47,013 nucleotides of DNA, taken from Galbibacter kalidii. GTDB taxonomy: Bacteria > Bacteroidota > Bacteroidia > Flavobacteriales > Flavobacteriaceae. Below, one piece after another: positions 7,811-16,257 of this stretch. Under the pieces are notes generated by a model that saw only the letters and a list, made by a program, of their open reading frames with translations, was not told where the DNA came from and searched no databases. Position numbers and translations under genes: made by a program. The stretch covers positions 1-47,013 of the forward strand of contig NZ_JAPFGA010000025.1 of assembly GCF_026241135.1 (NCBI RefSeq), read 5' to 3'. Position 1 is the stretch's first letter. Every line of letters begins with the position of its first letter.

Positions 7811-8430
7811 AAGCCCAAACTTAATATAGTACTTAAATCATCTGCCGGCATTGTCGCAACATTGGCCAATAGTGAGGCCAAAATGATAAATGAGGCATCT
7901 TTATATGCGTGTCGGTTTGTTTTCTTTAGTTTTGCCAGCAACTTTTGGTTTAGGGAGTACAACTCTTGTGTATTAGCATTTCTTATATTGGTGTTTCTTA
8001 CAGAACTTATCAAACCGGCAATCGAATTGTTGATTGCTAACTCTCTGGTAAGGTATTCACTTTTTTCAGCAGTAATATAAAAAGGAAACGAAGAAGGTGC
8101 TACTATTGGAGTTCCCATTAACAGGTTGTTTATTGTTAAGTTAAGACCCAATGGAACTGCCAACGACTTATCATGTCTATTTATTTCAAATTCCTTTTTT
8201 CGGATTTCTTGTTTGCTCCTTCGGATATCCTTTAGGCCTTGATGGATTAATGTCTGCTGTACCAGCATGGCCGAATTTACTGCTGATTTTTGTCCCAATA
8301 TTTGCAACAGTGTTCGGTCCGTATTAATCCATGTAATCTCAAAAACAACAAATTGTGAAAATCCCTGAAGAGATACGATCAAAAAGACGATACTTAAACT
8401 CCACTTTTTAATTTTGATAGATGTAGTCAT
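7807..8430 (-). CDS. Small exported protein, divergent VirB5/TraI-like paralogue (d)
   Basis: A 207-residue protein with a signal peptide (WSLSIVFLIVSLQGFSQ) and mature start FVVFEITWINTDRT. The central helical part includes QLLAKLKK-like charged segments, and the C-terminus is hydrophobic (FIILASLLANVATM), which could anchor it. It ends by overlapping the next gene by 4 bases. The same family reasoning applies as for its three downstream neighbours; it is the longest of the set. Confidence 0.6.
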   Translation of the reverse strand: MTTSIKIKKWSLSIVFLIVSLQGFSQFVVFEITWINTDRTLLQILGQKSAVNSAMLVQQTLIHQGLKDIRRSKQEIRKKEFEINRHDKSLAVPLGLNLTINNLLMGTPIVAPSSFPFYITAEKSEYLTRELAINNSIAGLISSVRNTNIRNANTQELYSLNQKLLAKLKKTNRHAYKDASFIILASLLANVATMPADDLSTILSLGL

Positions 8431-8448
8431 AATTGCTTTTTTAGATAT

Positions 8449-9054
8449 TTATATTTTTCTGGATGCTGCTCTTTGCCCCAACTTCGTATCGAACTTTGGA
8501 ATTGGCTTCCTTTCTTTCTCTTTTTTTCTTCTTTTAAGAGCATTATGGCTCAGAGTTATGTTAGGCGCTGTCATTTTTTTAAATTTGGAATTATTTCTCA
8601 TTGTATTGCGGGTTGATTTTGACTGGTCATCAGGAATAATACCAATTTTGGAAACGTTTTCTAATCTCGTTGACATTTGGTTCAAGGTAGCCTTATTTAC
8701 TTCCAGCACGCTTGCACGTTCTTTTTCTTTGGAAACAGTCTGTTTAGTATTTTCCTTTTGATCCCTCTTTGATATTTTTTCACTCAAGGTTCTTTTGGAA
8801 AGGTCTGATACTTTCTTAATTCCATTGGCAATTTCCTTCTTGAAAGCAAAGGCCGTGAGAGAGGTTCCAGCTATGATACCTATGGGGCCTCCTATAGAAA
8901 ACATAAGAACGGCCAAGATAACAGGCATTAGCTTACTCTGCATATTCTGCAAAAAAGATACCGCTCTATTTGGTTTTTGGTTTTGGGAAGCTTTTTTGCC
9001 ATTTAACTGGTCTTTACTTTTTTCTTGTGTTTCTAATTCTTTATTTTCTTCCAT
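8449..9054 (-). CDS. Basic single- or double-pass membrane protein of the T4SS operon
   Basis: A 201-residue product with a Gln/Lys/Asn-rich N-terminus, one hydrophobic stretch at about residues 39-70 (MPVILAVLMFSIGGPIGIIAG), and a long, very basic C-terminal half ending in KRRKKEKERKPIPKF. No export signal. The layout suggests an inner-membrane protein with a large cytoplasmic basic tail that could bind nucleic acid or partner proteins. I do not recognise the family. It is 2 bases downstream of the preceding gene, so it belongs to the operon. Confidence 0.6.
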   Translation of the reverse strand: MEENKELETQEKSKDQLNGKKASQNQKPNRAVSFLQNMQSKLMPVILAVLMFSIGGPIGIIAGTSLTAFAFKKEIANGIKKVSDLSKRTLSEKISKRDQKENTKQTVSKEKERASVLEVNKATLNQMSTRLENVSKIGIIPDDQSKSTRNTMRNNSKFKKMTAPNITLSHNALKRRKKEKERKPIPKFDTKLGQRAASRKI

Positions 9055-9056
9055 TT

Positions 9057-9572
9057 TTAGAATTGTTTATGTGTGTTTATGTGTTGTACTTTTTGTACAG
9101 GACGTTTAAGCCCCTCTTTATTAAACCCCGTCGGTGGCAGGGAATATTCCTTTTGGGGTTTTAGCATTCCCACTAATCTTCTTTTGGATGTACCTTCATC
9201 GGTAGGTGGCATGTTTGTTATTGCAAATAATTTTTCAAACCAATCAATTTCCGTAAATGGGGATTCTGCTTTTTCCAAGGGTTTAACTTTTGATATGATT
9301 TTCTTTAGTTCTGTATATTTTGTTTCACCAAATAAAGAAAGTACCATTGAGAGAAGTTCTGCTTCTTCCCTCTGAAGTCCAATGTTTTTATTATTGGTCA
9401 AAGTTGTATTTATGAGCTTTGTAACAACGTCTTCCCTATCTTCAAAAATGAATAGGGTCACAATAAATATAAGTATTCCACCATGTGGTGTAGGTAATGT
9501 TTTTAATTTGGATATTAATATTATTAAAAGAATATCCTTTTCTTTTTTTTGGGTGGGACATTTTTTACTCAT
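9057..9572 (-). CDS. Uncharacterised protein of the T4SS operon, 171 aa
   Basis: The gene lies between the VirB4 ATPase (3-base gap) and a basic membrane protein (2-base gap), which makes it a genuine operon member. One hydrophobic segment (GGILIFIVTLFIF, about residues 31-43) near the N-terminus is followed by a charged helical region and a Pro/Lys-rich tail. No known family is recognised. It may assist VirB4 at the membrane, but this is suggested only by position. Confidence 0.55.
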   Translation of the reverse strand: MSKKCPTQKKEKDILLIILISKLKTLPTPHGGILIFIVTLFIFEDREDVVTKLINTTLTNNKNIGLQREEAELLSMVLSLFGETKYTELKKIISKVKPLEKAESPFTEIDWFEKLFAITNMPPTDEGTSKRRLVGMLKPQKEYSLPPTGFNKEGLKRPVQKVQHINTHKQF

Positions 9573-9575
9573 GTA

Positions 9576-11912
9576 TTATTTCATTTCTTCTATAAAGTCT
9601 TCAAGAGCCATTTTTATGTTTTCAGTTTTTTCATAGGTCTTATAAATCGTTTCATTTTCATCTCCATTAGAAGTATAACAAGCATACCGCTGGGTAGAAA
9701 CTTTTAAATTGTATACATTAGATAAACTTCCCATCTTTATAAAAACTTGCCTTTTAGCTGTAGAATACAATTTGGAAATATCAGAGTCTGTAAAAGACAA
9801 ATACTTAGAAAATTTATCTTTAAGTGATAGTTTCTTTTTGTGAGAAAGGAGGAAAAATGTATCTGTATTATTAATCATTGCTGGACCAGCATCAGTACTG
9901 ATAATATCATCAACATCTTGAGTGGCAATAGCAATTTCCCCGTAGAATTTACGAATAGTTTTGTATAAATATTTTATGAACCCAACCATTTCGCCTTGCG
10001 AAAGAGGTTTCCAACATTCATCAATAAATATGGATTTTCGAACACCTGGAAGGTTCCGTATTTTATCCATTGTTGTTTCTATAAGTAGCATGACTATCAA
10101 CGGAAATAGTATGGGGTGATCTTTGATATTGTCCAATTCAAAAACAATAAATCTTTTGTGCAAAAAATTCATTTTTGAGTTGGCGTTCAAGACAAAATCA
10201 TAATCTCCCCCCTTATAAAAATCTGCAGTGGAAAATAAAAAACTTTTTTTGTTAAAAAATGATTCGGCTTCTTCAATATCATTTTCAGAAACAAATTCGT
10301 AAAAAGCATTAAAGCAAAGAAAAGTTGTAGTATCGTTTTCTGCTTTTTCAAAAAAGGCACCCAAGTACTTGGATAAAGCATTTTTTTCTTCCCTACTAGC
10401 TTTATTATCATTTCCCTTCCATAAAAAAAGTAACAAAGAAACTAGAAATTCCTTTTTTTCAATATTATAGTTCTCAATATTAAATGGATTAAACTGTAAA
10501 GGATTTTCTTTTTCATATTCCAAATAATCTCCTCCTACAAGGTAACATAGTTTTTTATAGGAATTTCCAATATCCATGATAATAACATGGTGGCCTTGCT
10601 CATAATATTGGCTTACGATATGGTTTATAAGAAAGGATTTTCCAGTTCCTGAAGGGCCAAATATTAACCGGTTCCTATTTACAATTAGCCCCTTTTTAAG
10701 TGGAATATCCCATAAGTCAACCCTTATGGGTTCTCCATGTACACGATCACAAAGAAGTATGCCACTTGTAGCTTTTGAATTTGTTGTTTCAAAATTCAAG
10801 AAGGCACTGACGGCCTCTATTGGGAGTATAAACTGATGAACTTTGTCCATATTTGCGGAATTCCCCGGGCAGTTTGATTGGTAAAAATTTTTCAACGAAG
10901 AAGTCAGATATATCGTTTTTATTCCCGAGTTCTGGAATTCTTTCCTAACCTGATTAACATTATTTTCAAGAATATCATATTGAGGATTCCAAAGAAACAT
11001 GTTAAAGTTCACCTTTACATAACCCACATCGTTTTTCTCTCCTTGATCCAAAAAACTATTTAAGGTTTCATTTGCTAACATGTTGAACCGGGAGAGTTTT
11101 CTTAATCCTTTAAAGTTATTGGATTTTTTCTCTATTTCACTTTTAACGCTATCTGAGTCTTCAAGAAAAATGGTTTGGTTATATAAATGGCTACATGAAA
11201 TGGAAAAAACATAATTATGAGTAAAAGGGACAAAGAAGTCTGTCCTATCTGTCGAATATTCATGATCCCTTTTAAATAGAGAGAATGACTTAGGCAAACT
11301 ATGACAACTTCCCATTGAAAAAGCACTCACAAAGTTGTCTTTTACTCGAAACCCTTTGTCAAAGGATATCTCATATTCTTCGTCCCGTCCCAATCCTTGA
11401 TTGGATAAGGAAAAGTAAGATTGCATCAAGGCGATAATTTCACCTTCATTAAGTTGTCGTATGTTAAAATATTCTGATAAGGTCAATTTATTAATAAATG
11501 CTTTCGAAAGTTTAATAAATTGCTCTATCTTATTTTTCTTTCTTGTCTCACTGACCTTATTTTTAGAGTTTATTTTAGGATGGGTTAGAATAAAATAGCA
11601 TTTGTGTTCTAAAACCGGAGTTTCATAAAAAAAAGTATTATCGGATTTTGAAAGATATTTTGTGGAAGTTGATACAGGCTCTGTATTGTTTTTCATAAAA
11701 AAGTAATCCTGTTTTTGAAAAATTGTTCCGACTGGTAAATTTCTAAGGCCATTAGCTATGGTATCAGAGATTAAAATAAGGCTTTCTTTATCCAAGGAAA
11801 ATACTTCGGGTAATTTTACCTCGAAAGCCAAACTTATATCTCCTTTTTTCGAAACAATTAAATCTTCGTCATCAATCGTTAGAATAGGGAAAAAATCTTT
11901 AAAATCTACCAT
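9576..11912 (-). CDS. traG: VirB4/TraG-family T4SS assembly ATPase
   Basis: A 778-residue protein with no membrane segment. The N-terminal VirB4 domain is followed by the ATPase core with Walker A GPSGTGKS near residue 420 and Walker B IFIDECWKPLS near residue 630, then the ATQDVDDII segment where VirB4/TraG proteins carry their arginine and sensor motifs. VirB4 powers pilus and channel assembly and is the most conserved T4SS component. In Bacteroides conjugative elements it is named TraG, to be distinguished from the coupling protein also called TraG elsewhere. It is followed 3 bases later by the next gene and is read in the same operon. Confidence 0.93.
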   Translation of the reverse strand: MVDFKDFFPILTIDDEDLIVSKKGDISLAFEVKLPEVFSLDKESLILISDTIANGLRNLPVGTIFQKQDYFFMKNNTEPVSTSTKYLSKSDNTFFYETPVLEHKCYFILTHPKINSKNKVSETRKKNKIEQFIKLSKAFINKLTLSEYFNIRQLNEGEIIALMQSYFSLSNQGLGRDEEYEISFDKGFRVKDNFVSAFSMGSCHSLPKSFSLFKRDHEYSTDRTDFFVPFTHNYVFSISCSHLYNQTIFLEDSDSVKSEIEKKSNNFKGLRKLSRFNMLANETLNSFLDQGEKNDVGYVKVNFNMFLWNPQYDILENNVNQVRKEFQNSGIKTIYLTSSLKNFYQSNCPGNSANMDKVHQFILPIEAVSAFLNFETTNSKATSGILLCDRVHGEPIRVDLWDIPLKKGLIVNRNRLIFGPSGTGKSFLINHIVSQYYEQGHHVIIMDIGNSYKKLCYLVGGDYLEYEKENPLQFNPFNIENYNIEKKEFLVSLLLFLWKGNDNKASREEKNALSKYLGAFFEKAENDTTTFLCFNAFYEFVSENDIEEAESFFNKKSFLFSTADFYKGGDYDFVLNANSKMNFLHKRFIVFELDNIKDHPILFPLIVMLLIETTMDKIRNLPGVRKSIFIDECWKPLSQGEMVGFIKYLYKTIRKFYGEIAIATQDVDDIISTDAGPAMINNTDTFFLLSHKKKLSLKDKFSKYLSFTDSDISKLYSTAKRQVFIKMGSLSNVYNLKVSTQRYACYTSNGDENETIYKTYEKTENIKMALEDFIEEMK

Positions 11913-11929
11913 AGGTTTAATTTTTAACT

Positions 11930-12412
11930 TTAAGAGTCGTTTAATAAGAGATGTATCTCTTTTAGTATGGAATTTACTTTTACCATTACTCTACTTTGTA
12001 CAGCACTTTTTGGAGTAAATTTGGTTGCAGTGACGGGAATTACACTAACCAATTCTTTAGCTCGCCTTAACAACTCCACTTTTTTTATACACCTATTTCT
12101 CTTTATAGGTCCCCACTTCCCGATACATGGGTTTGTTGGAAAAGAATAATAGGTAAGGGATGGAGCCCTGACACTTCTGGATTTGGTTGTTTCGTAAAAA
12201 ATAGTATTTGTAGCAAGATACTCCGAAAACAAAGGAAGGTTTTTACGTAATTCCCGATCGTATTGCTTTGCCAAAAGAATCTGTATTTCTCTTAGAGCAT
12301 AACTAACTGCAACGTCGGGAGTTTGGGACATTATTTTTGTAATTCCCAGTATGCAAAACATAAAAATCATACTATACTTTCTCATGTATTTCTGTGCTTT
12401 AAGCGGTTTCAT
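11930..12412 (-). CDS. Small exported protein between traN and virB4
   Basis: A 160-residue protein. A second Met at residue 11 (MRKYSMIFMFCILGITKIMSQ) begins a clean signal peptide, so the true start may be 12380-12382 rather than 12412. The mature part is helical and basic, with two Cys (PCIGKWGP and NRCIKK) that could pair in the periplasm. It resembles the other small exported proteins of the operon in size and cleavage site (SQ) but lacks their aliphatic mature start. A periplasmic or pilus role is inferred. Confidence 0.55.
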   Translation of the reverse strand: MKPLKAQKYMRKYSMIFMFCILGITKIMSQTPDVAVSYALREIQILLAKQYDRELRKNLPLFSEYLATNTIFYETTKSRSVRAPSLTYYSFPTNPCIGKWGPIKRNRCIKKVELLRRAKELVSVIPVTATKFTPKSAVQSRVMVKVNSILKEIHLLLNDS

Positions 12413-12498
12413 TGATCCTTTTTTCCTTCCTCAACACCTGTGTATTCCTTGCCTGTGATAAAAAATCCGATACCCTTCGGGAAAATGACCGTGGAGCG

Positions 12499-13329
12499 CT
12501 AAAACTCTTTAAGCAAAAAATCCTTTACCTTTAAAACAATTTTACCCCTTCGCCCTCCGGAACTATTCTCGGGGATTAGTACCTCCAGCACTTCGTTTTC
12601 AGTGGGTAAAAACCTATCAAAGCCGAATACAATCGTACATGCTGAATTTCCCGGTACATCCTTGGTATTATTGCACACAAAACTCGCTTCTTTTTCGATG
12701 AACTGTACGGCTCTTTGCTTCTTTAAAGGTCTTAGAATATCAAATTTATTTCTAGTCGTTAACCAGAATCTGATAGAATCCGTCGTGAAATTTATTCTGG
12801 ATTTATTTTCAATTTTTACTCTAAAAATCACCTTATCGTTTTCGTAATAAATTCCATTTACAATAAATTCCATTTTTTGATTGATTTCTCTTTTGAGAAA
12901 ATTGGAATTTTTGGCATATATATAATCACAAAATTTCTTTTTGGTGTGGCCATTAAATAGTGGCAACTTAATGTGTGAGTCTTTAAATCGGTAGGTTTTT
13001 TTTTCAGGACTCTTTTTATATTTAATCCATAAAGAATAGTATGCACCCCCTTTCGTGATTATTGTTAAATTTGTTTTTTTGCCCGTACTCTTCCAGTTCT
13101 CAGGACGAATGCATTTGACTTTAACAATGTTTTTTAACTTGTCAACTGCAAATTCCGAAGTACCTATGTCTACATAATCAACTCCTTCCTCAAAAATTAA
13201 ATGTGTGGTTAATATATCGGAAACCTCTATGGTTTTAACCTCAACAGTATCCTGTGCATCCATGGCAGTTAAACCCAGAAAGAAATTAAGTGCTATAAAA
13301 TAAAATGTTGTTCGTCTATAATTTTTCAT
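12499..13329 (-). CDS. traN: TraN (VirB9-like) conjugation protein
   Basis: A 276-residue secreted protein with a signal peptide ending near residue 25 (MDAQ). The mature part follows the TraN/DUF4138 pattern: TIEVSDILTTHLIFEEGVDY, then VDIGTSEFAVDKLKN, VKVKCIRPENW and LTIITKGGAYYSLWIKY. TraN is the VirB9 counterpart that forms the periplasmic and outer-membrane core with TraM/VirB10. It starts 8 bases after traM ends. The C-terminus is typical in length and no defect is seen. Confidence 0.85.
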   Translation of the reverse strand: MKNYRRTTFYFIALNFFLGLTAMDAQDTVEVKTIEVSDILTTHLIFEEGVDYVDIGTSEFAVDKLKNIVKVKCIRPENWKSTGKKTNLTIITKGGAYYSLWIKYKKSPEKKTYRFKDSHIKLPLFNGHTKKKFCDYIYAKNSNFLKREINQKMEFIVNGIYYENDKVIFRVKIENKSRINFTTDSIRFWLTTRNKFDILRPLKKQRAVQFIEKEASFVCNNTKDVPGNSACTIVFGFDRFLPTENEVLEVLIPENSSGGRRGKIVLKVKDFLLKEF

Positions 13330-13337
13330 CGTATCGT

Positions 13338-14627
13338 CTATTTTATATCATCGACAGAGAGCCATATTTTATATCCTCCGTACATATTAACCCTCATACG
13401 ATCCAGATATTTTAAGATTTTCTCCGACCCTATTATGATAGACGCTTCTTTTAATGGGACGGCTCCTGTATTTCCGGTAAGAGGATTGGCCTGTTTATAA
13501 CTGTCTTTCACTAACTCCGTAATATCACCGGCCGTTTCGGCCGGAATTTTAGCCAGTAAATTTTCCTTTACATAAACCCCTTCCAAACCATCAAAATCAT
13601 AAACATATATCGGGCTTGAAAACCTTACCTGGCCTTTTTGAATATTGACATTGGGACTTACCTTTATAAATATTCGCGAAGGAGCCGCATTAGCTATACC
13701 AAATAATACGGTGTTTTTGGGAACCGTATTTTCTTCGTCTATATAAATTTCTTCCAACAATTGAATCTTTACCAGCCCGCCATTGGTTATTAACTGATTC
13801 GAAAGAAACTCGGCTTTAAAAAGCTTATCTTTTTGACCGGCATTTTGATCTGAAATAGCTGTGACGAAAGCATTTCCGCTTTTTGTTGCTCCGAAAAAAG
13901 CCTTTTCTGATATGGATGTCACCGTTAAATTTTCCATTTCTTTCGATTCCACTGGCAAGACACCAGAACCATATTTCATTTTTTGTTTCGCAACGCTTCC
14001 AACAATTTCATGAATTTCGGAAACCTTAGAATCCTGAGAGCTAGAATCATGAAGCATTTCTGGGATATTTCCTTCTGGAATGTTATTATTACTTAATTCA
14101 GCATTTGACTCCATGATATTTAATAATCGATCAAGATATTCATTATCGGAAGAGCCCTCGCCCTCATTAATCACATCATCATATTGAAATTGGTTAATGG
14201 CTTCGATATCATCAAGACTTTTTTCATCACCATCTAAACCAATATCAACGTTATTATTCCTACTTACTTCTACACCTGTATCATTTGGGTTTATTGAGCC
14301 TTTCTCATTAAAAGACTCATTAGGCAGATTATATTGCTCGGCTGTTTTGTATGTAGGGCTTAAGTTACTATTATAAACCTGATCCTTAGTTAATTTAGTT
14401 CTTTTTTTTTGAATTTTATTTGGATCTGCATACTTATCATAATATTCAATCTTTGAAGAATCCTGATCTCCTTTCTTGTCTGAAATTTCAGGAACTTCAA
14501 AGCTAATCAAACTGTCTGTACTATTATCTTTCGATCTTTTAAATAAAGAAAAGTATCCAAATACTATTAAAAATGAAAGTCCTATTAAAAATACTACTGG
14601 AATCAATATCTTCTTATTTCTATTCAT
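13338..14627 (-). CDS. traM: TraM (VirB10-like) conjugation protein
   Basis: A 429-residue protein with a short cytoplasmic N-terminus, one membrane helix at about residues 9-29, a long Asn/Asp/Ser-rich linker, and a C-terminal TraM domain with the expected IPKNT-like (VPKNTVLFGIAN), VRFSSPIYVYDFDGLEGVYV and GDITELVKDSYKQ elements. VirB10 proteins span the periplasm and link inner and outer membrane parts of the channel. It overlaps traK by 8 bases. The linker is where these proteins vary most. Confidence 0.88.
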   Translation of the reverse strand: MNRNKKILIPVVFLIGLSFLIVFGYFSLFKRSKDNSTDSLISFEVPEISDKKGDQDSSKIEYYDKYADPNKIQKKRTKLTKDQVYNSNLSPTYKTAEQYNLPNESFNEKGSINPNDTGVEVSRNNNVDIGLDGDEKSLDDIEAINQFQYDDVINEGEGSSDNEYLDRLLNIMESNAELSNNNIPEGNIPEMLHDSSSQDSKVSEIHEIVGSVAKQKMKYGSGVLPVESKEMENLTVTSISEKAFFGATKSGNAFVTAISDQNAGQKDKLFKAEFLSNQLITNGGLVKIQLLEEIYIDEENTVPKNTVLFGIANAAPSRIFIKVSPNVNIQKGQVRFSSPIYVYDFDGLEGVYVKENLLAKIPAETAGDITELVKDSYKQANPLTGNTGAVPLKEASIIIGSEKILKYLDRMRVNMYGGYKIWLSVDDIK

Positions 14628-15225
14628 GATATAAAATGTGGTATTTACTAATCATTAATCCATGGGGATTGTCTACAGTTCTTGATACATCATATAGCTT
14701 ACAGTTAATTCCTATTCTTTTTCTATCTCCTCCTTTTTCGTCTCCATACTTGTATACAATGGTCTTACCATAAATTGAGGCCGAATATGGATATTCCTTT
14801 ACGTCAACTTTAATAGAATCTAGTTCAAACTTTTGAATTAAATTATTCATTTTAAGGTTTTGATACCATCCATCACTCTTTAGTGTTAGATAGTAATTTT
14901 TACCGCTATCATCTATTAGATTCAACGCTTTTTCAAGGTGCTTTTTATAGTTAAACTGATCAAGGTTAAAAAAGTATTTTTGAAACAATTTCATGTGATT
15001 AATTATTTCTGGTTCACGATAGGTTAACTCATCTTTAACTACCTTAGCTGTATAAGCCATTGTATTTCTATCCAGAATATAAACTTGAGATTTTGATAAT
15101 TTCTTTTGTAAATAAACCCCATAGCTTAGACTTGCAAGAACGGACACCAAGGAAAGGATTATAGAAAACATAGCCATTTTTTTTAAAAAAATTAACAACC
15201 TATCTATCTGCAATAGCTTTTTCAT
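14620..15225 (-). CDS. traK: TraK (VirB8-like) conjugation protein
   Basis: A 201-residue protein with one N-terminal membrane helix (about residues 17-35) and a periplasmic NTF2-like domain. The segments YREPEIINHMKLFQKYFF and SRTVDNPHGLMISKYHI match the TraK family, the VirB8 counterpart that scaffolds the inner-membrane complex. It overlaps traM by 8 bases. The 480-base space upstream, with its 12-base C run, is the likely promoter region for the main operon. Confidence 0.87.
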   Translation of the reverse strand: MKKLLQIDRLLIFLKKMAMFSIILSLVSVLASLSYGVYLQKKLSKSQVYILDRNTMAYTAKVVKDELTYREPEIINHMKLFQKYFFNLDQFNYKKHLEKALNLIDDSGKNYYLTLKSDGWYQNLKMNNLIQKFELDSIKVDVKEYPYSASIYGKTIVYKYGDEKGGDRKRIGINCKLYDVSRTVDNPHGLMISKYHILYHE

Positions 15226-15319
15226 AGTTCTAACTATTAGTAGTTTAAATCACTATTTTAGTATACATTTCATTCCATATAGAAACAAAGCAAATGTCAA
15301 AATATACGGTAACAGACAG

Positions 15320-15331
15320 CCCCCCCCCCCC
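15320..15331. repeat. Twelve-base poly-C upstream of the traK operon
   Basis: Twelve C in a row (12 G on the transcribed-direction strand) lie 95 bases upstream of the traK start. On the minus strand a TTGACA-like hexamer (15295-15300 in complement) lies about 20 bases downstream of the tract, so a change in tract length could alter promoter spacing or activator contact. The promoter reading is inference; the tract itself is plain. Confidence 0.8.
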
Positions 15332-15667
15332 ATAGAAAGAAGCATGTCTGTATTATATAGTGAGACTTATAATGCAAGTAATTTACGTATGGTAAACATT
15401 GAAAATGGCTTCTAAGCCATACAAAACAATCATAAGTACACCCAACACATGAATTTATTCATCTGCTTTTTTCTTTTAATTCCCTTTTTGAATCATATAT
15501 TCCCAAAGAGGTTCAAAGTAATCACTAAAATAATATAGGTAAAACCTAATGAAAAGCATTGCCATATTGAGGAGCATATTCCCTGTAAACAGAGAAGGTT
15601 TCAAAAAATGCCATTTACTTCCATTCAAGTCATACCATAGATAGGAAATTCCCTAAATCCGTATACG
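15332..15667. other. Intergenic stretch between traK and the pilin gene, no gene seen
   Basis: AT-rich sequence with stops in all frames. It holds nothing I can name, apart from being the likely leader or promoter region of the traK operon together with the poly-C tract next to it. A small RNA cannot be excluded. Confidence 0.3.
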
Positions 15668-15685
15668 AATTTCCATATGGAAATT
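15668..15685. terminator. Perfect 18-bp palindrome just downstream of the pilin gene
   Basis: AATTTCCATATGGAAATT is a perfect palindrome 23 bases after the pilin stop codon. It may be part of a transcript end that lets the pilin be made in excess over the rest of the operon, or an operator. There is no loop and no clear U-run, so the terminator reading is weak. Confidence 0.35.
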
Positions 15686-15708
15686 ATAGTTTATAAATTG
15701 ATTTAATT

Positions 15709-15966
15709 TTAGAAGGTTTCAGCATTAGGAAGAAAAAATTTAACTATTAAATTTACCAACCCTACTATTCCTAAACCAATTACAAATTTTATAAAATTCT
15801 TTTGTGCCTGGTCATTTCCTTGCATATATTGGAAGAAAACTATGAACCCACCAACCACAGCAAAAATTGCAGTTATGATGTTTAAAACCGTTCTGATAGT
15901 ACCACCCCAATCTAGTAATTGGCTTTCAAGGGTTCCTTGCTGGATAATTAATGAAAATGCTGTCAT
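15709..15966 (-). CDS. VirB2/TraE-like pilin (DUF4134-like)
   Basis: An 85-residue protein with two hydrophobic helices (about residues 25-46 and 58-76) joined by a short polar loop (QYMQGNDQAQKNF). This is the size and topology of the TraE/DUF4134 and VirB2 major pilins: IRTVLNIITAIFAVVGG then FVIGLGIVGLVNLIVKFF. There is no long cleaved signal, as is usual for the Bacteroidetes version. It lies 480 bases from traK and may form its own transcript, followed by an 18-bp palindrome. Confidence 0.8.
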   Translation of the reverse strand: MTAFSLIIQQGTLESQLLDWGGTIRTVLNIITAIFAVVGGFIVFFQYMQGNDQAQKNFIKFVIGLGIVGLVNLIVKFFLPNAETF

Positions 15967-16132
15967 AAATTCTTATATTATAAATTATTGATTATTTATT
16001 GATGAAGATGATTAACCTTCAGTTTTCCCCTAAATTTAATTGCACCAAACCAACGTTTTAACGTAATTTTAACTTGTTCTTAAATTGAATAGGAACTCAT
16101 ACTCTCCAAATTTGTCCAGCGTATGTTGACTT

Positions 16133-16174
16133 AATTAGGTAATATGGGGGAGAATATATTGCCTTCACCTAATT
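16133..16174. promoter_or_regulatory. Inverted repeat between the divergent pilin and lipoprotein genes
   Basis: Arms AATTAGGT (16133-16140) and ACCTAATT (16167-16174) flank 26 bases. The repeat lies in the 290-base divergent space, 83 bases upstream of the lipoprotein start and about 170 from the pilin start. It could be an operator or a leader hairpin. No consensus promoter was identified with confidence. Confidence 0.3.
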
Positions 16175-16257
16175 TTTCTTTAGGGGATTTTGTTGGCATA
16201 CTTATCTTAATAGTTGTCAGACAAAAGGAATTCAATTAATTTTAAAGATTATCGATT

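Noticed and set aside
9576-11912. Idea that the VirB4 ATPase is the coupling protein because it is called TraG in Bacteroides
   Set aside because: Motif context (DECWKPLS) and absence of membrane helices mark it as VirB4; the true coupling protein is at 2954-4870.
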